From: JAABQT01 sp035459025
GTDB lineage: Bacteria > Pseudomonadota > Gammaproteobacteria > Burkholderiales > SG8-39
Direction: 5' to 3'
Assembly: GCA_035459025.1 (NCBI GenBank)
Contig: DATHYT010000091.1
Span: 1-64,000 of the forward strand
Length of the DNA: 64,000 bases
Shown here: in pieces, positions 42,353 through 50,760 of the stretch
Layout: the number at the start of each line of letters is the position of its first letter
How positions within the stretch are numbered: the first letter of the stretch is position 1
Notes under the pieces: model-generated
The model's input: the letters and a program-made list of their open reading frames with translations, nothing else
What the model was told of the DNA's origin: nothing
The model's database searches: none
Position numbers and translations under genes: made by a program

Positions 42353-43156
42353 CTAGCCAGCCGTCTTGTCGCGCTCGATGAGGGCGTAGGCGGAGTGGTT
42401 GTGGATCGACTCGAAATTCTCCGACTCGACCACGAACCTGGTGATGCGCTCGTCGAGATTGAGGAGCGCGGCCACGTCGCGCACCATGTCCTCGACGAAC
42501 TTGGGGTTGTCGTAGGCGCGCTCGGTAACGTGCTTCTCGTCCGGGCGCTTCAGCAGGCCGTAGAGCTCGCTCGAGGCCTGCTTTTCCACCAGGTCGACGA
42601 TCTCCTCGATCCACACGAACTCGCCGGTGTGCGCCGTCACCGTGACGTGCGAGCGCTGGTTGTGCGCGCCGTAGGCCGAGATCTTCTTCGAGCACGGGCA
42701 CAGGCTCGTCACCGGCACCAGCACCTTCATGGCGAAGCCCTGCCGGCCGTCGAGGATCTGCGAGACGAAGCTGACCTCGTAGTCCATCAGGCTCTTCACG
42801 CGCGACACCGGGGCGGCCTTCTCGATGAAGTAGGGAAAGGTCATCTCGACCACGCCTTCCTCGGCCTCGAGCTTGGCCACCATCTCCTTCACCATCGCCT
42901 GGAACGAATCCACCGTGATCTCGCGCTCGTGCGCGCTCAGGATCTCGACGAAGCGCGACATGTGCGTGCCCTTGAAGTGGTGCGGCAGGCCGACGTACAT
43001 GTTGAAGTTGGCGATCGTGTGCTGCACGCCGCCCGCGCGCTGCATGATCTGGATCGGGTGGCGGATCGCCTTGATGCCCACCTTGTCGATCGCGAGCTTG
43101 CGCGAATCGGGCGTGCTCTGGACGTCCGGGATATTGTGCAGGTCCTTGGCTTTCAT
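42353..43156 (-). CDS. folE2: GTP cyclohydrolase I, type IB
   Basis: First step of folate (and possibly queuosine) synthesis from GTP, metal-dependent but not Zn-restricted. The 267-residue protein has VGIKAIRHPIQIM, GTHMSRFVEI, and the metal-site SLCPCSKKISAYGAHNQRS. The ATG is preceded at 6 nt by a perfect TATAAT and, further up, by a palindrome. In many bacteria folE2 is repressed by Zur; the palindrome here does not look like a Zur site that I know. Confidence 0.95.
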   Translation of the reverse strand: MKAKDLHNIPDVQSTPDSRKLAIDKVGIKAIRHPIQIMQRAGGVQHTIANFNMYVGLPHHFKGTHMSRFVEILSAHEREITVDSFQAMVKEMVAKLEAEEGVVEMTFPYFIEKAAPVSRVKSLMDYEVSFVSQILDGRQGFAMKVLVPVTSLCPCSKKISAYGAHNQRSHVTVTAHTGEFVWIEEIVDLVEKQASSELYGLLKRPDEKHVTERAYDNPKFVEDMVRDVAALLNLDERITRFVVESENFESIHNHSAYALIERDKTAG

Positions 43157-43162
43157 GCGGCG

Positions 43163-43168
43163 ATTATA
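43163..43168 (-). promoter_or_regulatory. -10 box of folE2
   Basis: Perfect TATAAT on the minus strand, ending 6 nt before the folE2 ATG. The expected transcription start coincides with the start codon, so the message should be leaderless. Confidence 0.6.
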
Positions 43169-43172
43169 ACTC

Positions 43173-43189
43173 CCGAGTAATTTACTCGG
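43173..43189. promoter_or_regulatory. Palindrome upstream of folE2, candidate operator
   Basis: CCGAGTAATTTACTCGG: two perfect 8-bp arms around one central base. It lies 4 bp upstream of the folE2 TATAAT, covering the -15 to -30 region, and also includes the dxs stop codon. The one-base centre does not allow an RNA hairpin of full length, so a protein-binding site is more likely than a terminator. Confidence 0.5.
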
Positions 43190-45062
43190 ATATCAGGGCG
43201 CGGATCGCCGTTTCAATGCCGGGCGCATCCAGCCCGACCGACGACAGGAGCTTGGCCGGATCGCCGTGGTCGATGAAGCGGTCGGGCAGGCCCAGCAGCA
43301 GCACGGGCTTCTCGATGCGCAGGCCGGCGAGCGCCTCGCAGACCGCGCTGCCCGCCCCGCCCATGATCTGGTGCTCCTCGACCGTGACGAGCAGCTCGTG
43401 CCCCTGCGCGAGCTCGCGCAGCAGCTCCGTGTCCAAGGGCTTGACGAAGCGCATGTTGGCCACGGTGGCGTCGAGCGCCTCGGCCGCCTCGAGCGCGGGC
43501 TTCAGCATCGAGCCGAACGCGAGGATCGCGACGCGCTGGCCGCTACGGCGCAGCTGCCCCTTGCCCACCGGCAGGGTGTCGAGTGCGCTGCCCGCCTCGC
43601 CGAGCGCTGCGCCACGCGGGTAGCGCACCGCCGCCGGCGCACCGAGGTGAAACGCCGTGCTGAGCATGCGCCGGCACTCTTGGGCGTCCGCTGGCGCCAT
43701 GACCGTAAGGTTAGGCACCGTGCGCAGGTAGGCGAAATCGAACGCGCCGTTGTGCGTGGCACCGTCGCCGCCCACCAGCCCGCCGCGATCGAGCGCGAAG
43801 GTCACCGGCAGGTTCTGGATGGCGACGTCGTGAATCAGCTGGTCGTAGCCGCGCTGCAGAAAGGTGGAGTAGATCGCCACCACCGGGCGCAGCCCCTCGC
43901 AGGCCAAGCCGGCGGCGAAGCTCACCGAATGCTGCTCGGCGATGCCGACGTCGAAGTAGCGCTCGGGGAACTTCTCCGAGTACTGCACCATGCCCGAGCC
44001 CTCGCGCATCGCCGGCGTGATCGCCATCAGGCGCGCATCGGCCGCCGCCATGTCGCACAGCCAGTCGCCGAACACCTGGCTGTAGGTGGGCTTGGCCGGC
44101 GCGGCCGCCTTCTTGATGCCTTCGGCGGGATCGAACTTGCTCGGCCCGTGGTAGGCGATCGGGTCGTCCTCGGCGAGCTTGTAGCCCTGGCCCTTCCTCG
44201 TGACGATGTGCAGGAACTGCGGGCCCTTGAGCTTCTTGATGTTGGTGAGGGTCGCGATCAGCGTGTCGAGGTCGTGGCCGTCGATCGGGCCGATGTAGTT
44301 GAAGCCGAACTCCTCGAAGAGCGTCGAGGGCGTCACCATGCCTTTCACGTGCTCCTCGGTGCGTCGCGCGAGCTCCCACACGCCGACGCGCTTGAGAATA
44401 TGTTCGCTCGCGCGCCGCGCCGTCGAGTACATGCGGCCCGAGAGCAGCCGAGCCAGGTAGTTGGTGAGCGCGCCGACGGGCGGCGAGATCGACATCTCGT
44501 TGTCGTTCAGGATCACGAGCAGGTCCACGTCCATGGCGCCCGCGTTGTTCATCGCCTCGAACGCCATGCCCGCCGACATGGCGCCGTCGCCGATCACCGC
44601 CACGCACTTGCGGTGCTCACCCTTGTGCTTGGCCGCCGCCGCCATGCCGAGCGCCGCCGAGATCGAAGTCGACGAGTGCGCCGTGCCGAAGGTGTCGTAG
44701 GGCGACTCGATGCGCCGCGGGAACCCCGAGATGCCGTCGATCATGCGCAGGCGCGCCATCGCCTCGCGCCGACCGGTGAGGATCTTGTGCGGGTAGGTCT
44801 GGTGCCCGACGTCCCAGACGATGCGGTCCTCGGGTGTCTCGAACACCTTGTGCAGCGCGATGGTCAGCTCCACCGTGCCCAGGTTCGACGACAGGTGCCC
44901 GCCCGTCTTCGACACCGAATCGAGCACGAACGCGCGCAGCTCGTCGGCAAGCTGGTGCAGGTCCTTTCTCTCCAGCGCGCGCAGCTGCGCCGGGTCATCG
45001 ATGGTCTTGAGCAGCTCGAACATCAAGGGATTGTAGCCGCCGGCCGGCAGCGCTTCGCTCAT
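43182..45062 (-). CDS. dxs: 1-deoxy-D-xylulose-5-phosphate synthase
   Basis: Thiamine-diphosphate enzyme that starts the MEP isoprenoid pathway from pyruvate and glyceraldehyde 3-phosphate. The 626-residue protein has TGGHLSSNLGTVELTIALH, the ThDP motif GDGAMSAGMAFEAMNNAG and the transketolase segment YSTFLQRGYDQLIHDVAIQN. ATG at 45062 is chosen; a GTG at 45071 and an internal ATG (MFELLKTID) are alternatives. Third gene of xseB-ispA-dxs, a conserved isoprenoid operon. Confidence 0.96.
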   Translation of the reverse strand: MSEALPAGGYNPLMFELLKTIDDPAQLRALERKDLHQLADELRAFVLDSVSKTGGHLSSNLGTVELTIALHKVFETPEDRIVWDVGHQTYPHKILTGRREAMARLRMIDGISGFPRRIESPYDTFGTAHSSTSISAALGMAAAAKHKGEHRKCVAVIGDGAMSAGMAFEAMNNAGAMDVDLLVILNDNEMSISPPVGALTNYLARLLSGRMYSTARRASEHILKRVGVWELARRTEEHVKGMVTPSTLFEEFGFNYIGPIDGHDLDTLIATLTNIKKLKGPQFLHIVTRKGQGYKLAEDDPIAYHGPSKFDPAEGIKKAAAPAKPTYSQVFGDWLCDMAAADARLMAITPAMREGSGMVQYSEKFPERYFDVGIAEQHSVSFAAGLACEGLRPVVAIYSTFLQRGYDQLIHDVAIQNLPVTFALDRGGLVGGDGATHNGAFDFAYLRTVPNLTVMAPADAQECRRMLSTAFHLGAPAAVRYPRGAALGEAGSALDTLPVGKGQLRRSGQRVAILAFGSMLKPALEAAEALDATVANMRFVKPLDTELLRELAQGHELLVTVEEHQIMGGAGSAVCEALAGLRIEKPVLLLGLPDRFIDHGDPAKLLSSVGLDAPGIETAIRALISE

Positions 45063-45073
45063 TGACGACACGG

Positions 45074-45976
45074 CTAGAACTTCCTCAGCACGATGAAATC
45101 TGCGAGCTCGCGCAGCCGCCGCGCGCCCGCGCCGAGCGGCGCGAGCGCCGCATGGGCATTTTGCCTGAGTTCCTGGGCCAGTTCCCGCGCGCGCGGCAGG
45201 CCCATTACCGACACATAGGTGGGTTTGCCCTGGCGCGAATCCTTGCCCGCGGTCTTGCCGAGCGTGGCGCTGGAGGCTTCCGCGTCCAGCACATCGTCCA
45301 CCACCTGGAACGCGAGGCCCACGGTCTTGGCATACTGGTCGAGGCGCTCGCGCAGCGTGGCCTCGGGCGCGCGGCCGCAGGCCGCGCCCAGGAGCACCGC
45401 GGCGCGGATCAGCGCGCCGGTCTTGTGGATGTGCATCGCCTCGAGCTCGGGGACCGAGAGCGCCTTGCCGGTGGCGGCGAGGTCGATCTGCTGCCCGCCC
45501 GCCATGCCGCGCGAGCCCGCGGCCGCCGCGAGCAGCTTCACCATTTCGAGCTGGGCGCGCGGGTCGTCGGCGAGCGCCGGCTCGGCGAGCAGCTGGAAGG
45601 CGAGCGACTGCAGCGCGTCCCCCACGAGCAGCGCGGTGGCCTCGTCGAATTCCACGTGCACCGTGGGCTTGCCGCGGCGGAGCACGTCGTCGTCCATGCA
45701 CGGCAGATCGTCGTGCACCAGCGAGTAGGCGTGGATCAGCTCGACCGCCGCGGCCGCGACCTCGAGCCGCTCGGGGCTCGCCCCCGCCACCTCGCCGGCG
45801 GCGAAGGTAAGCAAGGGCCGCACGCGCTTGCCGCCCTCGAGCACCGCGTAGCGCATGGCCACGTGCAGCCGCGCCGGGGCGAGGTGGGCCGCGGGCAGGT
45901 GACGGGAGAGAACCGCCTCCATTCGCGCCTGGATGCCGCCCATCCAGGCCGCGAAGCCCGGGTCAGGTGCCGTCAC
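45074..45976 (-). CDS. ispA: Farnesyl (geranyl) diphosphate synthase
   Basis: Condenses IPP with DMAPP/GPP. The 300-residue prenyltransferase has GGKRVRPLL, the first aspartate-rich motif LVHDDLPCMDDDVLRRGKP and the second FQVVDDVLD, as in E. coli-type IspA. The start overlaps xseB by 14 nt and dxs follows after 11 bp. Confidence 0.95.
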   Translation of the reverse strand: MTAPDPGFAAWMGGIQARMEAVLSRHLPAAHLAPARLHVAMRYAVLEGGKRVRPLLTFAAGEVAGASPERLEVAAAAVELIHAYSLVHDDLPCMDDDVLRRGKPTVHVEFDEATALLVGDALQSLAFQLLAEPALADDPRAQLEMVKLLAAAAGSRGMAGGQQIDLAATGKALSVPELEAMHIHKTGALIRAAVLLGAACGRAPEATLRERLDQYAKTVGLAFQVVDDVLDAEASSATLGKTAGKDSRQGKPTYVSVMGLPRARELAQELRQNAHAALAPLGAGARRLRELADFIVLRKF

Positions 45977-46205
45977 CGGGCTCGGGTTCCACGGCGAGCT
46001 TCTTCAGCACCTCGCCTTCGAGCACCTTGACCTGGCGCTGGGCGGCGTCGAGGCGCTCCTGGCAGAAGCGCGCCAGCTCCAGGCCGCGCTTGTGCGCCGC
46101 CAGCGCCTGCTCCAGCGAGAGCTTGCCGCCTTCCATCTGCGCGACCAGCTTTTCCAGCTCCGCGAGCGCTTTCTCGAAGGTGGCCTCGGCGGCGGGCTTG
46201 GTCAT
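45963..46205 (-). CDS. xseB: Exodeoxyribonuclease VII small subunit
   Basis: An 80-residue helical protein with the XseB pattern FEKALAELEKLVAQMEGGKL followed by SLEQALAAHKRGLELARFC. Several copies bind the large subunit XseA to form exonuclease VII. The operon xseB-ispA-dxs is typical of proteobacteria. xseA is not in this window. Confidence 0.93.
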   Translation of the reverse strand: MTKPAAEATFEKALAELEKLVAQMEGGKLSLEQALAAHKRGLELARFCQERLDAAQRQVKVLEGEVLKKLAVEPEPGDGT

Positions 46206-46211
46206 GGCGCG

Positions 46212-46241
46212 AACTTAGCCGACCGGCGCTTTACCGGTCAA
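46212..46241 (-). promoter_or_regulatory. Promoter of the xseB-ispA-dxs operon
   Basis: On the minus strand TTGACC (46241-46236), an 18-bp spacer and TAAGTT (46217-46212), which ends 6 nt before the xseB ATG. This is the best -35/-10 pair among the near-start promoters of the window and again predicts a leaderless mRNA. Confidence 0.55.
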
Positions 46242-46254
46242 ACCTTCCCTGGGG

Positions 46255-46260
46255 TAGAAT
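46255..46260 (+). promoter_or_regulatory. -10-like element before the Rieske oxygenase gene
   Basis: TAGAAT, 31 nt upstream of the ATG at 46292; the segment after it closely resembles the rpsT leader (TAGAATGCGC, then a pyrimidine tract with a T-run). The matching -35 is poor (TTACCG, 18-bp spacer). Confidence 0.4.
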
Positions 46261-46291
46261 GCGCGCCATTTTTTCGCCACCCCGGGCTCCG

Positions 46292-47386
46292 ATGTCCGAC
46301 CTCGTCCACGCGCGCCGACTGCAGCCGGCCTCCTGCCAGCTGCCGGTGTCGTGGTATTTCGACCCCGCCGTGTTCGCCGAGGAAAAGGCGCGCCTCTTCG
46401 ACCCGGGGCCGAACTACATCGGCCACGAGCTGATGGTGCCGCAGGTCGGCGACTACCACACGCTGGCGTGGATGGACCACGCCAAGGTGCTGGTACGCAA
46501 CGCCGGCGGCGTCGAGCTCCTCTCCAACGTCTGCCGCCACCGCCAGTCGCTGATGCTCGAAGGCCGCGGGCGGCTGCAGAACATCGTCTGCCCGCTGCAT
46601 CGCTGGACCTACGACCTGAAGGGCGAGCTCCTCGGCGCACCGCACTTCCCCGAGAGCCCGTGCGTCAAGCTCGCCTCCACGCCTCTTACGCGTTGGAACG
46701 GGCTGCTGTTTGCCGGGCCGGCGGATCCGGCGCGCACGCTCGCCGGCATGGACACGTCGGACTGGGATTTCTCCGGCTACGTGCTCGAGCGCGTGATGAT
46801 CGACGAGTACGACGTCAACTGGAAGACCTTCATCGAGGTGTACCTCGAGGTCTACCACGTCGACCCGTTCCATCCGGGCCTGGGCAACTTCACCGACTGC
46901 AAGCAGTGGCACGTCAACTACGGGGAGGACTGGTCGGTGCAGGTGGCGCAGGCGAAGGCGGGCCTCGGCAAGCCCGGCACGCCCGTGTACCGCAAGTGGC
47001 ACGAGGCTTGCCTCAAGCACCTCGACGGCCGCACGCCCAAGCAGGGCGCGCTGTGGATGGCCTGGTTCCCCGGCTTCATGCTCGAGTGGTACCCGAACGT
47101 GCTCATCGTCAGCCAGCTGATCCCGCGCTCGCCGACGCACACCACCAACGTGGTCGAGTTCTACTACCCCGAGGAGATCGCGCTGTTCGAGCGCGAGTTC
47201 GTCGAGGCGCAGCAGGCCGCGTATGTCGAGACCGCGCTCGAGGACAACGAGATCTGCCTGCGCATGGACCGCGGGCGGCGCGCGCTCTGGACGCAGGGAC
47301 GCGACGACGCCGGCCCGTACCAGTCGCCGATGGAGGACACGATGGTACATTTCCACGAATGGCTGCGGAGAAAGCTGGGGCGCTAG
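46292..47386 (+). CDS. Rieske-type aromatic-ring hydroxylating oxygenase, alpha subunit-like
   Basis: A 364-residue non-heme iron oxygenase. The N-terminal Rieske domain has the [2Fe-2S] ligands in SNVCRHRQSLML and NIVCPLHRWTYDL. The catalytic domain has FIEVYLEVYHVDPFHPGLG, whose two histidines are the expected mononuclear iron ligands. The substrate is unknown and no reductase or beta subunit lies nearby. I start at ATG 46292 because an earlier in-frame ATG at 46259 lies on the -10-like element. Confidence 0.88.
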   Translation: MSDLVHARRLQPASCQLPVSWYFDPAVFAEEKARLFDPGPNYIGHELMVPQVGDYHTLAWMDHAKVLVRNAGGVELLSNVCRHRQSLMLEGRGRLQNIVCPLHRWTYDLKGELLGAPHFPESPCVKLASTPLTRWNGLLFAGPADPARTLAGMDTSDWDFSGYVLERVMIDEYDVNWKTFIEVYLEVYHVDPFHPGLGNFTDCKQWHVNYGEDWSVQVAQAKAGLGKPGTPVYRKWHEACLKHLDGRTPKQGALWMAWFPGFMLEWYPNVLIVSQLIPRSPTHTTNVVEFYYPEEIALFEREFVEAQQAAYVETALEDNEICLRMDRGRRALWTQGRDDAGPYQSPMEDTMVHFHEWLRRKLGR

Positions 47387-48207
47387 GCCCTCTCGTATCG
47401 ACCGAAGATCTGTCCCGCCACCCCGAGTGGCGCGTGTTCGACTGCCGGCACGACCTGATGAAGCCGGAGGCCGGCGAGCAGCTGTACCGTGAAGGTCACA
47501 TCCCCGGCGCTTCGTTCGCGCATCTGGATCGCGATCTCTCGTCGCCCAAGACCGGAAAGAACGGTCGGCATCCATTGCCGGATCCCGCGAAGTTCATCGC
47601 CTGGCTGGGTTCGCAGGGACTGAAGAAGACCGACACCGTCGTGTGCTACGACGGCGGGCCGGGCGCGATGGCCGCGCGCCTGTGGTGGATGCTGCGCTGG
47701 GTGGGGCACGAGTCGGTCTCGGTGCTCGACGGCGGCGTCGCCAAGTGGAAGAAGGAAGGCCGGGCGGTCACTGCCGAGGTCGCGAAGTTCTCGCCGACGA
47801 CGTATCCCGGGAAGGCGCGTAGCGAGATGGCCGTGGACGTCGCCCACGTCGAGAAATCTCTGGGCGAGGAGCTGGTCCTCGATGCGCGCGCGCCGGCGCG
47901 CTGGCGCGGCGAGACCGAGCCCATCGACCCGGAAGCCGGGCGCATTCCCGGATCGCTGAATCGCTTCAACAGCGACAACCTCACGCCCGAGGGCGTGCAC
48001 AAGCCGGCCGAGCAGCTGCGCAGGGAGTTCGAGGCCGTGCTCGGCGGGCGCGCGCCCGCGGAGGTCGTCAACTCCTGCGGCTCGGGCGTCGCCGCGTGCC
48101 ACAACATCCTGGCGATGGAGATCGCGGGGTTGAAGGACGCGAAGCTCTACCCCGGCTCCTGGAGCGAGTGGATCGCGGATCCGAAGAGACCGCGTGAGCG
48201 CGGCTGA
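47359..48207 (+). CDS. Sulfurtransferase, tandem rhodanese (3-mercaptopyruvate type)
   Basis: A 282-residue protein of two rhodanese domains. The first is inactive, with DGGPGAMAARLWWMLRWVG in the loop region; the second holds the catalytic Cys in VVNSCGSGVAACHN. CGSGV at the active site is typical of 3-mercaptopyruvate sulfurtransferases, whereas thiosulfate enzymes usually have CRKGV. The ATG overlaps the oxygenase gene by 28 nt, so the two are likely co-translated. Confidence 0.88.
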   Translation: MAAEKAGALGPLVSTEDLSRHPEWRVFDCRHDLMKPEAGEQLYREGHIPGASFAHLDRDLSSPKTGKNGRHPLPDPAKFIAWLGSQGLKKTDTVVCYDGGPGAMAARLWWMLRWVGHESVSVLDGGVAKWKKEGRAVTAEVAKFSPTTYPGKARSEMAVDVAHVEKSLGEELVLDARAPARWRGETEPIDPEAGRIPGSLNRFNSDNLTPEGVHKPAEQLRREFEAVLGGRAPAEVVNSCGSGVAACHNILAMEIAGLKDAKLYPGSWSEWIADPKRPRERG

Positions 48208-48556
48208 TTCTCTCCTCGTCCTTCACTTCGCGATCGTCGTTTTCATCGTCGGCGGGCTGCTCCTGACTTGGGTCGGGGCGCTCGCGTCCTGGGCGTGGGT
48301 GCGCAACCCCTGGTTTCGCTACCTGCACCTCGGAGCCATCGCCTTCGTCGCGTTGGAAGCGGTCATCGGCATGACCTGTCCGCTCACCGTGTGGGAGGAC
48401 GCGCTGCGCGGCGGCGGAAGCGGCGAGTCGTTCGTGGGGCGCTGGGTGCGGACCCTGCTTTACTACCGCGCGCCGGAGTGGGTGTTCACGGTGATCTATG
48501 TGGCGTGGACGGCGGCGACGCTCGTCACGCTGCGGTTCGTGCCACCTCGGCGCTGA
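48194..48556 (+). CDS. DUF2784 family small membrane protein
   Basis: A 120-residue protein with four hydrophobic helices and the DUF2784 pattern: LLVLHFAIVVFIVGGLLL, WFRYLHLGAIAFVALEAVIG, CPLTVWEDALR and a late helix. GTG start overlapping the sulfurtransferase gene by 14 nt. No function is known for the family. The 3' end overlaps hflX tail-to-tail by 32 bp. Confidence 0.8.
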   Translation: MSAADSLLVLHFAIVVFIVGGLLLTWVGALASWAWVRNPWFRYLHLGAIAFVALEAVIGMTCPLTVWEDALRGGGSGESFVGRWVRTLLYYRAPEWVFTVIYVAWTAATLVTLRFVPPRR

Positions 48557-49814
48557 TACCCTCGCGCAAGCGCGCCAGCGCCTCGGGCTCGCCGCGCACG
48601 CGCAGGAACGCGCCGGCGCCGTCCGCACGCTCCTCGAGCACTTCGCAGCCCGCGAAGATCTGGCCGCGCAGCTTCTGCGCCGACCAGGGCAGGTAGAGCT
48701 CGGCCTCGACCAGGCGCCGCTGGAAGAACGCGACGATCGCCTCGCGCAACCGCGCCACGTCGCCTTCGCGTTTGGCGCTCATGACCACGCACCCGGGGTA
48801 CTTCTCGCGCAGCGCGGCCTCGTCGCCGCCGCGGTCGATCTTGTTGAACACGATCAGGCGCGGCACGTCCTTGGCCCCGATCTCGTCGAGCACCTCCTCG
48901 GTCACGGCAAGCTGGCGCTCGAACCCGGGATCGCTCGCGTCGACCACGTGCGCGACGAGCGAGGCCTCGAGCGCCTCGTCGAGCGTCGACTTGAACGAGG
49001 CGACCAGCCCGTGCGGCAGGTTCTTGATGAAGCCGACCGTGTCGCTCACCAGCACGCGCGGCACGCTCTCCGGATGCAGCGCGCGCACCGTGGTGTCGAG
49101 CGTGGCGAAGAGCTTGTCGGCCACCAGCGCCTCGCTCGCCGTAAGCGCGCGCATCAGCGTGGACTTGCCCGCGTTCGTGTAGCCGACGAGCGCCACGCGC
49201 GCGAGTCCCTGGCGCTCCTGGCGCCGCGCGCGCTGCGTCCGGCGCTCGAGGTGCATCGCGTCGAGCTCTTTCTGCAGCTCGGCGATGCGGTCGCGGATCT
49301 TGCGCCGGTCAAGCTCGCCGTGCGACTCCCCGCCGCTCCTGCCGCCGGTGCCGCTGCGCGCCCGGTCCTTCGGCCCGGCCTGCTTGGCGGCTTCGCGCAT
49401 CCTCGGCCCCATGTAGCCCAGGCGCGCGATCTCGACCTGCGCGCGCGCGGCGCTGGAGCGCGCGTGGCGGTGGAAGATCTCGAGGATCACCATGGTGCGG
49501 TCCATCACCTCGCAGCCGACCTCCTTGCCGAGGTTGAACGCCTGCGAGGGCGAGATCTCGTGGTCGACGAGGACGAGGTCCGCGCCTTGCTGTACCAGGT
49601 CGCGCAGCTCCTCGCGCTTGCCGAGGCCGAAGTAGGCGGTGGCGTCGAAGCTGGCGCGCTTCTGGGTGATCGTACTGACGACTTCGAAGCCGAGCGTTTT
49701 CGCGAGCTGGCGCAGCTCCGTCAGCGAGGCTTCGAATTCGGCGTCACCGACGCTGGGCAATTGCACCGCCGCGACGATGGCGCGCGGGGGTTTGTGGGCG
49801 AGCACTTGCGTCAT
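48525..49814 (-). CDS. hflX: Ribosome-associated GTPase HflX
   Basis: A 429-residue GTPase that splits or rescues stalled ribosomes in E. coli under heat stress. It has the N-terminal HflX domain (LVLVDHEISPSQAFNL and MDRTMVILEIFHRHARSSAA), then G1 ALVGYTNAGKSTLM, G2 LFATLDTT, G3 DTVGFIKNLP and G4 FNKID. In many proteobacteria hflX follows hfq; here it does not. Confidence 0.94.
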   Translation of the reverse strand: MTQVLAHKPPRAIVAAVQLPSVGDAEFEASLTELRQLAKTLGFEVVSTITQKRASFDATAYFGLGKREELRDLVQQGADLVLVDHEISPSQAFNLGKEVGCEVMDRTMVILEIFHRHARSSAARAQVEIARLGYMGPRMREAAKQAGPKDRARSGTGGRSGGESHGELDRRKIRDRIAELQKELDAMHLERRTQRARRQERQGLARVALVGYTNAGKSTLMRALTASEALVADKLFATLDTTVRALHPESVPRVLVSDTVGFIKNLPHGLVASFKSTLDEALEASLVAHVVDASDPGFERQLAVTEEVLDEIGAKDVPRLIVFNKIDRGGDEAALREKYPGCVVMSAKREGDVARLREAIVAFFQRRLVEAELYLPWSAQKLRGQIFAGCEVLEERADGAGAFLRVRGEPEALARLREGISAEVARTAA

Positions 49815-49866
49815 GGGGGACGGAGACTACCAGTCAAAGCCGCATTTCGGCAGATTTCCCGGCTTG

Positions 49867-50760
49867 TCAGTGCACTCGTGCCGCCCAGGAAAACAACGCG
49901 CTGAACACGGCATCCCGCACCTCGCGCCGCGACAGCACGAGATCGTGCAGCCCGCCCGGAAACGCGAGCACGGACGCCTGCGGCCCCAAAGTCCTCCCCC
50001 ACTTGGCGACGTGGCGCCAGTCGAGCACGATGTCGGCCTCGTCCGAATGCATGGTCAGCACCGGGCACTCGACCTCCAACCCGGCATGCACCTTGTGCTG
50101 GCCGGCAAGCACGGCACCGATCCAGCCGAAGTACGCTGGAAAGCCGTGCAAGGGCTTCAGCTTCAGGTCGAAGTCCCACTCGCCGTCGAAGTCGCGGTGG
50201 ATGCTGCGGATGTAGACGGGCTTCAGCGCCTTGGGATCATTGAGAAACGGAAACGCCTGCCCCGTGAGCGCCGCCATGCCGAGCTGCGCGCGCTTCAAAG
50301 GCGTCACCTTCCAGTCGAAGAACGGGCTGTTCAGCCATAGCGAAGTAATCTGCTCGCGCCGCGCGCCGCGGTGCGCGTAAAGCGCGCACACGAGCCCGCC
50401 CGTCGAATGTCCGGCAAGCAGCACCGGGCCGCCGATCTCGTCGATCGCGGCCGTGATGTCGACGTCGTACTCCGCCATGTCCTTGCAGTAGCACGGATGC
50501 TGGTGCTCGAGCCACGAGCGTCCGTGCTTGCGCAAATCGAGCGCGTAGAACGCGTAGCCCTCGCCGGCGAAGCGCTCGGCCATGTGGCGCTGGAAAAAAT
50601 AATCGACGAAGCCGTGCACGTAGAGCACCGCCCCGCGTGGCGCATCGCCCGCCGGCAGGCGCACGAGCGTCGCCACCACGCGCCCATCGTAGTCGTCGGG
50701 AAACCCGAAGGTCTTCGCCTCGAAACCCGGCAGCAGCCGGTCCGGTTGCCAGTCACTCAT
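49867..50760 (-). CDS. Alpha/beta hydrolase, serine aminopeptidase/monoglyceride lipase type
   Basis: A 297-residue hydrolase. The nucleophile elbow LLAGHSTGGLVCALYAHRGA carries the catalytic Ser, the oxyanion HGFVDYF lies upstream, and MHSDEADIVLDW plus GGLHDLVLSRREVRD supply Asp and His. Substrate unknown. The ATG overlaps the queG stop by 8 nt, so it is the second gene of a queG operon. Confidence 0.85.
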   Translation of the reverse strand: MSDWQPDRLLPGFEAKTFGFPDDYDGRVVATLVRLPAGDAPRGAVLYVHGFVDYFFQRHMAERFAGEGYAFYALDLRKHGRSWLEHQHPCYCKDMAEYDVDITAAIDEIGGPVLLAGHSTGGLVCALYAHRGARREQITSLWLNSPFFDWKVTPLKRAQLGMAALTGQAFPFLNDPKALKPVYIRSIHRDFDGEWDFDLKLKPLHGFPAYFGWIGAVLAGQHKVHAGLEVECPVLTMHSDEADIVLDWRHVAKWGRTLGPQASVLAFPGGLHDLVLSRREVRDAVFSALFSWAARVH

